A stretch of 64,000 nt of DNA from positions 142,528 to 206,527 of the forward strand of contig NZ_JASAMB010000014.1 of the NCBI RefSeq assembly GCF_029948125.1, read 5' to 3'. A program made the translations under genes and the position numbers. The notes under the pieces were generated by a model. That model was given only the letters and a program-made list of their open reading frames with translations. It made no database searches and had not been told where the DNA came from. Source of the DNA: Catellatospora sp. KI3. Lineage in GTDB: Bacteria > Actinomycetota > Actinomycetes > Mycobacteriales > Micromonosporaceae. This document shows positions 17,067 through 24,871 of the stretch, piece after piece (positions within the stretch are counted from its first letter, which is position 1; every line of letters begins with the position of its first letter).

Positions 17067-18224
17067 ATGGACAGCACGCCGGAGCTTCGCGGCTTCCGTA
17101 TCCACACCGCCAACGTCGGGCTCAAGGACGAGTCCGACGACTTCACGGTGATCGCGTCCGAGGTGCCCGCGGTGTGCGCGGGCGTGTTCACGCAGTCGCG
17201 CTTCGCCGGGCCCAGTGTGGTGCTCAGCCGGGAGAGCGTGGCCGACGGCGCCGCGCGGGCGATCGTGGTGCTGTCGCGCAACGCCAACGTGGCCACCGGC
17301 AAGCAGGGCCTGGACAACGCCCGCGAGGTGCGCGGCGCCGTGGCCGGCCTCCTCGGGGTCCCCGAGACCGACGTCGTCATCGCCTCCACGGGCGTCATCG
17401 GCCGCCAGTACCCGATGCCGGAGATCAGGTCCCGGATGGGCACGATGAGCTGGCCGTTCCCGGGCGCGGACTTCGCCGCGGCGGCGCGGGCGATCATGAC
17501 CACGGACACGCACCCGAAGCTGTTGTCGGCCCGCTGCGGCGAGGCGACGGTGGTCGGCATCGCCAAGGGCGTCGGCATGATCGAGCCGAACATGGCCACC
17601 CTGCTGACGTTCTTCTGCACCGACGCGCAGCTGGAGCAGCCGGTGCTGGACCAGGTGTTCCGGCGGGTGATGGCGCGCACCTTCAACGCCGTCAGCATCG
17701 ACACCGACACCTCGACCAGCGACACGGCGGTGGTGCTGGCCAACGGGCTGGCCGGGCCGGTCGACCTGGACTCGTTCGAGGCCGCGCTGCACGAGGTGGC
17801 GCTGGGGCTGGTGCGCCAGATCGTCAAGGACGGCGAGGGCGCCAGCAAGCTGATCGAGGTACGGGTCACCGGGGCCCGCGACGACGCCCAGGCCAAGCGG
17901 GTCGGCAAGACCGTGGTGAACTCGCCGCTGGTGAAGACGGCGGTGCACGGCGCCGACCCGAACTGGGGCCGGGTCGCGATGGCGATCGGCAAGTGCGAGG
18001 ACGACCTGGACATCGTGCCCGACAACTGCACCATCGGCTTCGGCGACGAGGAGCTGTACCCGGCCGAGGCGGGCGAGCAGGAGCTGGAGCAGCTGCGCGG
18101 CTACCTGCGCGGCGACGAGATCGTGATCACGATCGACCTGGGCATCGGCGGCGGCGCGTTCACGGTGTACGGCTGCGACCTGTCCGAAGGCTACATCCGC
18201 ATCAACGCCGACTACACCACCTGA
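17067..18224 (+). CDS. argJ: ArgJ/OAT2-type ornithine (glutamate) N-acetyltransferase
   Basis: A 385-residue protein starting at ATG 17067 with a weak purine-rich RBS. It carries the ArgJ signature KGVGMIEPNMATLL, in which the chain normally cleaves itself before the nucleophilic Thr (Thr178 here), plus DTSTSDT and GADPNWGRV. ArgJ moves an acetyl group from N-acetylornithine to glutamate. There are no other arginine genes nearby, so this copy looks dedicated to the cluster, like OAT2 of the clavulanic acid cluster. It may supply or protect glutamate/ornithine-derived precursors for the crotonase pathway. It overlaps the 3' end of the inverted gene at 18212 by 13 nt. Confidence 0.88.
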   Translation: MDSTPELRGFRIHTANVGLKDESDDFTVIASEVPAVCAGVFTQSRFAGPSVVLSRESVADGAARAIVVLSRNANVATGKQGLDNAREVRGAVAGLLGVPETDVVIASTGVIGRQYPMPEIRSRMGTMSWPFPGADFAAAARAIMTTDTHPKLLSARCGEATVVGIAKGVGMIEPNMATLLTFFCTDAQLEQPVLDQVFRRVMARTFNAVSIDTDTSTSDTAVVLANGLAGPVDLDSFEAALHEVALGLVRQIVKDGEGASKLIEVRVTGARDDAQAKRVGKTVVNSPLVKTAVHGADPNWGRVAMAIGKCEDDLDIVPDNCTIGFGDEELYPAEAGEQELEQLRGYLRGDEIVITIDLGIGGGAFTVYGCDLSEGYIRINADYTT

Positions 18225-19261
18225 GCCGTCGGCAGACCAGCTGACCAGGCCCGCAGCAGCGCGCCCCGGACGGCGGCGGTCTGCGCCTGGGCCAGGAAGA
18301 ACGAGGCCGCCCGGGTCAGCCGGGCGGCCTCGTGCGCGTCGTGGAGTCCGGCGCTGCCCGCCGCGACGGCGGCCGCCCCGGCGGCGGTCTGCAGCAGCGC
18401 GGTCGCCTGCCCGCGCAGCTCGAGCCGCCGGGCCGGGTCGCCGTTCGCGTCGGCCAGCGCGTAGGCCTCGCCGCGTACGCCGTCGAGGCGGCCGCGCAGG
18501 CGCTCGGCGAGTTCGGCGGCGTCGTCGAGGCGGTCGGCGGCTGATTCCAGCAGCGCCAGCGCGGCCGACGCGACGCCGAACACGCCTGGCGGGGTGTCCA
18601 GGACGCGGGCGCGGCTCCAGTCGCGCCACTGCCCGACGGTGCCGACGGCAGCCACGTCCAGGTGCGGCACGGCCAGGTCGGTGCAGGTGAGGCTGACCGT
18701 GCCGGTGCCCTCCAGGGCCGCCAGCCGCAGCGGCGGTCCGGCCCGCAGGCCGGGCAGGCTGCGGGCGGGCACGAAGGCGGCGACGACCTGCTGGCGGTCG
18801 TCGACGGCCAGCAGCAGCGCCACGTCGGTGACGCCCCAGCCGGTGTAGAAGGGGGCGGTGCCGTCGAGGATCCAGCCGGTCGCGCCGGCGCGGGCCGCCA
18901 GCGGCCGGGCGGGCAGGCGGGCCAGCTGCGCCGACGCGATCCCGGCCAGCCGGGTGCGGTCGGCGCCGCGCAGCCGGTAGGGCAGCTGCGCGCCGGGGCC
19001 CGACAGCAGGTCGAGCACGGTCTGGTGCTGGGCGTGCACGAACCAGGTGACCGGGCAGGCCGCCGCCAGCAGCTCCTGGACGGCGCGGACGGTCGCGGCG
19101 GGGGTGTCGACGGTCAGGTCGAGCAGCCCGGCCCGGGCCAGTTCGTCCACGTGCGAGGCCGGCACGCCGTGCCGGTCGACGTGCGCGGCCGCCGGGCGCA
19201 GCACTCGGGCTGCCAGTTCTGCCGCGGCGCCGACGGACTCCGGCTGGCTGGGGTGGGGCAT
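18212..19261 (-). CDS. acyl-CoA dehydrogenase-like flavoprotein
   Basis: A 349-residue protein with the all-helical/beta-barrel pattern of acyl-CoA dehydrogenases: LARAGLLDLTV near the N-terminus, a middle region with GWILDGTAPFYTGWGVTDV, and a C-terminal helical bundle with RLTRAASFFLAQAQTAAV. ATG 19261 is chosen because upstream residues do not resemble the family. The usual catalytic Glu cannot be placed by eye. It is inverted between argJ and carB and transcribed away from carB. It could desaturate or oxidise a cluster intermediate, or be an unrelated lodger. Confidence 0.75.
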   Translation of the reverse strand: MPHPSQPESVGAAAELAARVLRPAAAHVDRHGVPASHVDELARAGLLDLTVDTPAATVRAVQELLAAACPVTWFVHAQHQTVLDLLSGPGAQLPYRLRGADRTRLAGIASAQLARLPARPLAARAGATGWILDGTAPFYTGWGVTDVALLLAVDDRQQVVAAFVPARSLPGLRAGPPLRLAALEGTGTVSLTCTDLAVPHLDVAAVGTVGQWRDWSRARVLDTPPGVFGVASAALALLESAADRLDDAAELAERLRGRLDGVRGEAYALADANGDPARRLELRGQATALLQTAAGAAAVAAGSAGLHDAHEAARLTRAASFFLAQAQTAAVRGALLRAWSAGLPTAQVV

Positions 19262-19493
19262 CGGCCGTACGTCTCCCGGTCCGCTGGTTCGGCGACAGCT
19301 GCCTTGACGGTCCAATATGCCGCGACTTAATCTTGGCACCGGCCGTTAACATAGGTCGATGCGCCTCTGTTCGCGCATATGGATGCGTTGGCGCGCAACA
19401 GATCCGGGACAGAGCGGTCCTTCCCCGATTGATGTCAGCACGACCTGGCACATCGTATCCGAGCACGATCCGGCTACTGCGGAAGGCCAACTC
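19262..19493. promoter_or_regulatory. divergent promoter region between the dehydrogenase and carB genes
   Basis: A 232-nt gap between divergent starts, with a short AT-rich patch (about 19315-19355). The RBS GGAAGG at 19481-19486 lies 7 nt before ATG 19494 and decides the carB start. The reading frame is open up to 19359, but the residues there do not resemble crotonases. Confidence 0.55.
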
Positions 19494-20276
19494 ATGGGGG
19501 ACACCGCCGCGTCGACCGCGACCATGACCGCTGAGATCCTCACCGGTCGCATCGCGCTGGTCGAGTTCAGCGCCGCGCACGAGCAGAATCCGTTCAGCCG
19601 CGCCCGGATGCGCGAGCTGCGCCAGACGGTGCTCGACCTGGCCGCCGACCCCGACGTCGGCGCCATCGTGCTCTACGGCGGCGAGAACCGCTCCTTCGGC
19701 GCGGGCGGCGACTTCCACGAGGTCTCGGAGTTCACCGGCGGCGACGAGGTCGACGCGTGGATCGATGACATCACCGACCTGTACACGAGCCTGGCGTCGG
19801 TGCCGACGCCGATCGTGGCGGCCGTCGACGGGTTCGCCATCGGCATCGGCCTGCAGATCGCGCTGTGCTGCGACTACCGCATCGGCAGCGAACGCAGCCA
19901 CCTGGTCATGCCGGAGTTCCAGCTCGGCATCGCCTGCAACTTCGGCGGGTTCATGCTGGAGACGGTCGCCGGGCGCGGCGTGATGCAGGCGATGCTGTTC
20001 ACCTGCGCGCGATGGGACGCCCGGCGGTCGCTGGCCGACCGGCTGCTGCACGAGGTGCACGCCCCGGCGCGGGTGCTGCCGCGGGCGCTGGAGCTGGCCC
20101 GGACCATCGCCGGGTACACCACCGCCGCGGTGCAGTCGACGCGGCCGCGGATCAACGGCCCGTTCGTGGCCGGGCTGGAGCGGGTGCGCGCCGAGGGCAA
20201 GCTGGCGCACCGGCGGGCGTTCGCGGCGGGCGAGGCGCAGCAGCGGATGCGGCGCGTCATCGGGCGGCAGCCGTGA
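19494..20276 (+). CDS. carB: carboxymethylproline synthase-like crotonase (CarB/ThnE family)
   Basis: A 260-residue crotonase. From memory it aligns nearly end to end with Pectobacterium CarB: QNPFSRARM (HNPFSR in CarB), VLYGGENRSFGAGGDFHEV (VVYGGAERSFSAGGDFNEV), AWIDDITDLY, VAAVDGFAIGIGLQIAL, VMPEFQLGIAC and KLAHRRAFAAGEAQ. Glu141 matches the catalytic Glu131, and the oxyanion-hole GAGGD is intact. Ile118 replaces CarB Met108. CarB condenses pyrroline-5-carboxylate with malonyl-CoA to give (2S,5S)-carboxymethylproline, the first committed carbapenem step. It heads an operon of six overlapping or nearly abutting genes and is followed by a CarA homologue, as in carbapenem clusters. A changed CoA thioester preference is possible. 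Confidence 0.92.
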   Translation: MGDTAASTATMTAEILTGRIALVEFSAAHEQNPFSRARMRELRQTVLDLAADPDVGAIVLYGGENRSFGAGGDFHEVSEFTGGDEVDAWIDDITDLYTSLASVPTPIVAAVDGFAIGIGLQIALCCDYRIGSERSHLVMPEFQLGIACNFGGFMLETVAGRGVMQAMLFTCARWDARRSLADRLLHEVHAPARVLPRALELARTIAGYTTAAVQSTRPRINGPFVAGLERVRAEGKLAHRRAFAAGEAQQRMRRVIGRQP

Positions 20277-21625
20277 CCCACGCCTGGTTCCTGGCCGCGA
20301 CGGCCCCGGTCCCGCCGCTGGCGGCGGCCCTGGTGGGCGGCGACGAGGCCCCGTACGTGTACGGCACCCGCCCCGAGCTGCGCGACGGCTCGTCCTGGCG
20401 GGCCGGGCCGACCGAGCGCACCGGGGTCGAGGTCGACGCCGACGGCTTCACCGCCACCGCCTCCCCGCTCAACGAGATCCCGCTCTACCTGGTCAATGAT
20501 CGGTTCCACGGCCGGGTGCTGGTCTGCAGCGACGTGTTCGTGGCCGGGTCGGCCGCCGCCGCGTGGGGCCTGCCCCAGGCCACCGGCGACCGGGCCGCGA
20601 TCCACCGGGAGGGCAGCACCGCGCTGCACGGCGTGCGGCGGCTGGCACCGGGGTCGGTGACCCGGGTGCGCCGCCTCGGCTCCGGCTGGGCCGTCGACAG
20701 CTCCGATCAGGCCGACCCGCTCGACGCGGCGCTGGCGCCGACGCTGACCGACCCGGTCGCGGCCGGGGACGCGTTCGTGTCCGCGCTGGCCGACGCGGTG
20801 CGGGTGTACACCGACCCGGGCGCGCCGGTGGCCACGATGCTGTCGGAGGGCATCGACTCCGGGGCGGTGACCACGCTGGCGCACCGCGCCGGGCTGCGGG
20901 TCACCGCGTACAGCGCGGGCACGCCGTGGGGGGACGAGTACGCGGGCGCGGCCGAGCTGGCCGGGCATCTGGGCATCGCGCACCGGCGGATCGACCTGAC
21001 CGCCGCCGAGCTGATCGGGGCGGTGCCGGAGGTGATCCGGGTGCTGGGCCACGCCCATCCGGAGAAGGTCGACATCGCGGTGACCGCGGTGGCGCTGCTG
21101 CGCCGGGGGGCGGTGGTGGAGCCGCAGGTGCTCACCGGGTACGGCAGCGACCTGCTGAACCTGGGGCTGCCGGTGTCGACCCGCGACCCGGCCGAGCTGA
21201 TCGGGATCATCCGCGAGGGCATCGACGACACCCGGTACAGCGGGGAGCTGACCACGGTGTTCGCGACCGCGCGGGGCAAGCGGCTGCTGCACCCGTACTG
21301 GCATCCCGACGTGGTCGCCACCGCGCTGGCGGTGCACCCGCACTGCAAGGTGGACGGCGGGCGGGAGAAGGCGTACTTCCGGGCGGCGATGGCCCGGCAG
21401 CTGCCCGAGCCGATCGCGTGGCGGCGCAAGGTGGCCGTGCACCACGGCGGCGGCCTGCAGCGCGGGCTCAACGCCTGCTTCGGCGGGGCGCAGGCCAAGG
21501 CCGAGGCCTACCTGGACTGCTTCGACACGGTCGCCGCGCGGGTGCGGATCGACCCGCTGGGCGCCGACCACTCCGACGCGGTGGCGCGGCTGCTGGCGCG
21601 CGCGCCCGGCATGCCGCGGAGCTGA
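20273..21625 (+). CDS. carA: carbapenam/beta-lactam synthetase-like protein (CarA/BLS, asparagine synthetase fold)
   Basis: A 450-residue protein; GTG 20273 overlaps the carB stop. It has asparagine synthetase class B architecture. The N-terminal Ntn domain starts MTHAWF and lacks the Cys2 nucleophile, as in beta-lactam synthetases that no longer use glutamine. The synthetase domain has the pyrophosphate loop SEGIDSG (191-197, SGGIDSS-like), LTGYGSDLL, HPYWHPD and WRRKVAVHHGG. Lys386 lines up with the catalytic Lys443 of CarA/BLS. CarA adenylates carboxymethylproline and closes the beta-lactam ring. It is about 50 residues shorter than CarA (503), mostly in the N-terminal half. Together with the preceding gene it forms the carbapenam core pair. 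Confidence 0.9.
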   Translation: MTHAWFLAATAPVPPLAAALVGGDEAPYVYGTRPELRDGSSWRAGPTERTGVEVDADGFTATASPLNEIPLYLVNDRFHGRVLVCSDVFVAGSAAAAWGLPQATGDRAAIHREGSTALHGVRRLAPGSVTRVRRLGSGWAVDSSDQADPLDAALAPTLTDPVAAGDAFVSALADAVRVYTDPGAPVATMLSEGIDSGAVTTLAHRAGLRVTAYSAGTPWGDEYAGAAELAGHLGIAHRRIDLTAAELIGAVPEVIRVLGHAHPEKVDIAVTAVALLRRGAVVEPQVLTGYGSDLLNLGLPVSTRDPAELIGIIREGIDDTRYSGELTTVFATARGKRLLHPYWHPDVVATALAVHPHCKVDGGREKAYFRAAMARQLPEPIAWRRKVAVHHGGGLQRGLNACFGGAQAKAEAYLDCFDTVAARVRIDPLGADHSDAVARLLARAPGMPRS

Positions 21626-21626
21626 C

Positions 21627-22358
21627 GTGTGCACGGTCGCGCTGCGGTACGCGCCCGGCACCCGCTGGCCGGTGCTGCTGCTGGCGGTCCGGGACGAGTT
21701 CACCGATCGGCCCTGGCTGCCCCCGGCCGCCCACTGGCCGGGATCGCCGCTGCTCGGCGGCCTGGATCTGGAGTCCGGCGGCACCTGGCTCGCGGTCGAC
21801 CCGGTCACGACCGGTGCGGCGGTCGTGGTCAACGCGGCGCCCGCCTCGACCGGCGGCACGCTCAGCCGCGGTGAGCTGCCGTTACGGCTGCTGTCCGAGC
21901 CCGGCGGGCTGTCGGCCGCCTGGGTGCGGCAGGTGCGCGCCGGCTTCCACGCCCTGCGGGTGCGGCCCGAGGCGCTGACCGTGTGGAGCTGGGCCGGCAG
22001 CGCACTGCAGCGGGTCGAGGTCGGGGCGGGACGGCACGTGCTGCTGTACCCGGGGCTCGACGACCCCGACCACCCCCGCGCCCGGACCGCTTCGGACTGG
22101 CTGGACAGCCTGCCCGAGCCGGACCCGCGACCCGGCCTGGCACCGGCGGCCGCGTGGGGCGCCTGGGCGCGGCCGCCGCGCGACCTGATCATCGACACCG
22201 AGCACGGCGGCCGCCGCTACGCCTCCACCTCGGCGGCGCTGGTCGCCCTCGGCGCCGACGGGCTGCTGCGCTACGACTTCACCGCCGACCCCACCGACCC
22301 CGGCTCGTGGACGCCGGTCGGCACCGTCCCGCCGCCCGCGAAGGGGGCTGCCGCATGA
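21627..22358 (+). CDS. NRDE (TANGO2-like) family protein
   Basis: A 243-residue protein read from GTG 21627, beginning M-C-T-V. The pattern Cys2, then LLLAVRDEF near residue 20, GGTWLAVD and a mid-chain VVVNA matches NRDE/TANGO2 proteins (motif N-R-D-E, here V-R-D-E), which have an Ntn-hydrolase-like N-terminal Cys. Their biochemical role is poorly known. It lies 1 nt after the carA stop, and its own stop overlaps the luxC-like start, so it belongs to the operon. A Cys2 amidohydrolase step, such as removing an N-acyl group, is a testable idea but only inferred. Confidence 0.75.
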   Translation: MCTVALRYAPGTRWPVLLLAVRDEFTDRPWLPPAAHWPGSPLLGGLDLESGGTWLAVDPVTTGAAVVVNAAPASTGGTLSRGELPLRLLSEPGGLSAAWVRQVRAGFHALRVRPEALTVWSWAGSALQRVEVGAGRHVLLYPGLDDPDHPRARTASDWLDSLPEPDPRPGLAPAAAWGAWARPPRDLIIDTEHGGRRYASTSAALVALGADGLLRYDFTADPTDPGSWTPVGTVPPPAKGAAA

Positions 22359-23788
22359 CCGACCTCCAGGTGCCCGTATGGCTCGGCGACCAGGCCCTGA
22401 CCACCTCGACCAGCCGTGCCCTGACCGGCGCGGACGGGTCGGTGGTCGCCCGGGTGTCGGTCGCGGGCCGTCTGGTCCAGCAGCAGATGGCGCAGCGGGC
22501 CGCCCGGGCCGCCCCGGCGCTGCGCGAGATCGACGAGCGGACCTGGTTCGACCTGTTCGCCAGGGCCGGGGCCCGGGTGCGGCGCGAGCTGGCCGACGGC
22601 CGCCACGACCGCGAGCTGGACGCCCTGTCGGCGGCGACGGGCCTGCCCCGGCTGCGGGTGGAGCGGGGCGTCGCGGCCGTCGCCGACCACCTGGGACACC
22701 TGGACTCGATCATGGCCGCCCAGTCTCCGGACGGGAGCCTGTCGGCGTACCGCGACGGGCGGTGCGGCCGACCGTGGCGGTGGCTGCCCGCCGGGAGCAC
22801 CTGCATGGTGCGGGTGCCCGCGAACTTCCCCACCATCATGATCGAGTGGTTGCAGGTGCTGGCCGCGCGGCGGCCGACCCTGGTGAACACCTCCGATCAG
22901 GACCCCTTCGTGGCCGGGATGTTCGTGGCCGCGCTGTACGCCGAGGGCCTGCCGCCCGGCGCCGTCTCGGTGTGCCACGGCGACGCCCCGACCTGGCTGC
23001 GCCTGGCCGACCAGGTGGTGTGGCCGGGCGAGGACGCCCCGCCGGAGCTGTCCCCCGCCCGGTTGAAGACCTACCACTTCGGCCGGAGCAAGACCGTGCT
23101 GCCCGGCGGCGCCCCCGCGCCCGGCACCTGGGACCGGCTGGCCCGGCTGGCGTTCCAGGGCTCGGGGCGGCTGTGCACCAACATGAGCGCCCTGGCCGTG
23201 CTCGGCGACCGGGCCGAGGCGGCGGCGGCCGCGCGGCGGCTCGCCGAGGCGTTCGCGGCGTACCCGGTGCTGCCGCTGGCCGACCCGGCCGCGCGGGTGC
23301 CCGCGTTCCCGCAGCGCAGGCTCGCCGACGACCTGGTCCGGCTGCTGCGCCGCGAGATCGCCGCCGGGGCCGTGGACGCGACGGCCGCCACGAGCCTGGG
23401 CCGTGACCTGCTGGTCGAGTTCGACGGCATGGTGTTCCTGCGCCCGACCGTGCTGCTGGTCGAGCCGGGCTCGGCCCTGTTCGGGATGGAGCTGCCGTTC
23501 CCGTGCACGGTGGTGGCGCCGGTGGCCCGCGAGCGCGTGGCCGCCGCGTGCAGCCCGTCGCTGATCGTGTCCGTGGTCGGCGACGACCCGGAGCTGGTCG
23601 AGCACCTGCTGGCCGAGCCGGGCATCACCAAGGTCTTCACCGGCGGGCACGTCGACCGGGCCTACGAGCCGGTCGATCCGCAGGAGGGCTACCTGGCCGA
23701 CTTCCTGTTCCAGAAGAAGGCGCTGCACACCGGCGCGCGACACCCCGAGGAGGCCCAGTGCCGCCGTCCACCGGACTCAGGCCGGTGA
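22355..23788 (+). CDS. LuxC-type acyl-CoA/acyl-adenylate reductase
   Basis: A 477-residue aldehyde dehydrogenase-superfamily protein. ATG 22355 overlaps the previous stop (ATGA). The LuxC-like features are the central WLPAGSTCMVRVPANFP segment and the catalytic Cys274 in FQGSGRLCTNMSAL, followed by PFPCTVVAPV. LuxC enzymes reduce an activated acyl group to an aldehyde using NADPH. The partner adenylating enzyme follows directly, matching the ThnN/ThnO pair of the thienamycin cluster as I recall it. Reduction of glutamate to its semialdehyde, which cyclises to pyrroline-5-carboxylate for CarB, is the favoured role. Another carboxylic acid as substrate is possible. Confidence 0.85.
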   Translation: MTDLQVPVWLGDQALTTSTSRALTGADGSVVARVSVAGRLVQQQMAQRAARAAPALREIDERTWFDLFARAGARVRRELADGRHDRELDALSAATGLPRLRVERGVAAVADHLGHLDSIMAAQSPDGSLSAYRDGRCGRPWRWLPAGSTCMVRVPANFPTIMIEWLQVLAARRPTLVNTSDQDPFVAGMFVAALYAEGLPPGAVSVCHGDAPTWLRLADQVVWPGEDAPPELSPARLKTYHFGRSKTVLPGGAPAPGTWDRLARLAFQGSGRLCTNMSALAVLGDRAEAAAAARRLAEAFAAYPVLPLADPAARVPAFPQRRLADDLVRLLRREIAAGAVDATAATSLGRDLLVEFDGMVFLRPTVLLVEPGSALFGMELPFPCTVVAPVARERVAAACSPSLIVSVVGDDPELVEHLLAEPGITKVFTGGHVDRAYEPVDPQEGYLADFLFQKKALHTGARHPEEAQCRRPPDSGR

Positions 23789-24861
23789 CCGACGACGACG
23801 TCGTCCGGATCATCCGCCGCCACCTGCACCCCGACACCGGCTCGCCGTACTGGCGCGACCGCGACGCCGCGCTGGGCTCGGCGGCGTACGAGAAGGTCGG
23901 CGGCTTCGCCGACGCGCAGGCGCTGGTGGGCCTGCGCGACGAGGAAGACCAGCTGGCCTACGAGGAGGCGACCCGGCGCCGCCCGGTCGAGGACTTCATC
24001 CCCGCCGACGTCGTCGCGGGCGAGCGGTTCCTGTGGGCGTCGCAGACCGGCGGCACCACCGGCCTGCCCAAGCACGGCACGTGGGGGTCGACGTACTGGA
24101 AGCAGGTGCGGGAGTTCTCGCACGCGTTCATGGACCGGTACGGCGTGCCCCGCGGCGAGAACTGGCTGTTCGTCGGCCCGATGGGGCCCCACACCACGGG
24201 GCGGCTCATCGTCGACTTCGCCGAGAGCCGGGGCGGGCGCTGCTTCTCCATCGACCTCGACCCCCGGATCGTCAAGATCTACGGGGAGGAGGGCATGACC
24301 GCCGCCTCGGACCGGTACGTGCGCCACCTCTGGGACCAGATCGAGGCGATCGTGGTCAGCCAGCGGATCGGGGTCATGTTCTGCACCTCGCGGCTGCTGG
24401 AGATGCTGCCGGAGTACCTGGACCCGTGCCTGTTCGCCGGGGTGCGGGCGATCGTGCACGCGGGCACCACGATGGAGCCGGAGACCAACCGGCTGCTGCG
24501 CGAGTCGGTGTTCCCGGGCGTGCCGGTGATCGGGGTGTACGGCACGTCCACCACCGGGATCAGCTGGCAGAAGCCGTTCGAGGACGCCGACGACCACCGC
24601 GTCGTCTACATCCCCTGCTCGCCGTACGTGCTGCTGGACCTGGTCGACGACGAGGGCGCGCCGGTGCCGTTCGGCGACGAGGGCCGGGTGCGGGTGTGGC
24701 GGCTCACCGACGACCAGCTCATCCCCGGGTTCCTGGAGCGCGACCGGGGCCGCCGGGTGCGGCCCTACGGCGAGGCGGCCGAGGAGTTCCCGTGGCCGTG
24801 GCTGGGCGATCCGTACAGCCCCGAGTTCACGCAGCTGGGCCGGGTAGAAGGCGTCTACTGA
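23758..24861 (+). CDS. EhpF/ThnN-like adenylating enzyme (ANL superfamily, LuxE-like)
   Basis: A 367-residue protein with the phosphate loop QTGGTTGLPKHG (the TSGTTG equivalent), VIGVYGTSTTG and the adenylate Asp region PYVLLDLVDDEG. It lacks the full C-terminal lid domain, like phenylacetate-CoA ligase-related EhpF and LuxE. GTG 23758 is chosen because GAGGAGG lies 4 nt upstream; this makes it overlap luxC by 31 nt. The alternative GTG 23785 would give a neat GTGA overlap but has no RBS. It probably activates a carboxylate for the preceding reductase. Confidence 0.85.
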   Translation: MPPSTGLRPVTDDDVVRIIRRHLHPDTGSPYWRDRDAALGSAAYEKVGGFADAQALVGLRDEEDQLAYEEATRRRPVEDFIPADVVAGERFLWASQTGGTTGLPKHGTWGSTYWKQVREFSHAFMDRYGVPRGENWLFVGPMGPHTTGRLIVDFAESRGGRCFSIDLDPRIVKIYGEEGMTAASDRYVRHLWDQIEAIVVSQRIGVMFCTSRLLEMLPEYLDPCLFAGVRAIVHAGTTMEPETNRLLRESVFPGVPVIGVYGTSTTGISWQKPFEDADDHRVVYIPCSPYVLLDLVDDEGAPVPFGDEGRVRVWRLTDDQLIPGFLERDRGRRVRPYGEAAEEFPWPWLGDPYSPEFTQLGRVEGVY

Positions 24862-24871
24862 GGAGGCGGAT

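Noticed and set aside
16851..20210. 1119-residue minus-strand frame across MFS, argJ, dehydrogenase and carB genes
   Set aside because: It spans several real genes on both strands and shows no domain; a product of biased codon use.
21627..22358. NRDE protein as a penicillin acylase-like Ntn hydrolase for self-resistance
   Set aside because: The Cys2 is suggestive, but the rest follows NRDE/TANGO2 and no acylase-specific motif was seen.
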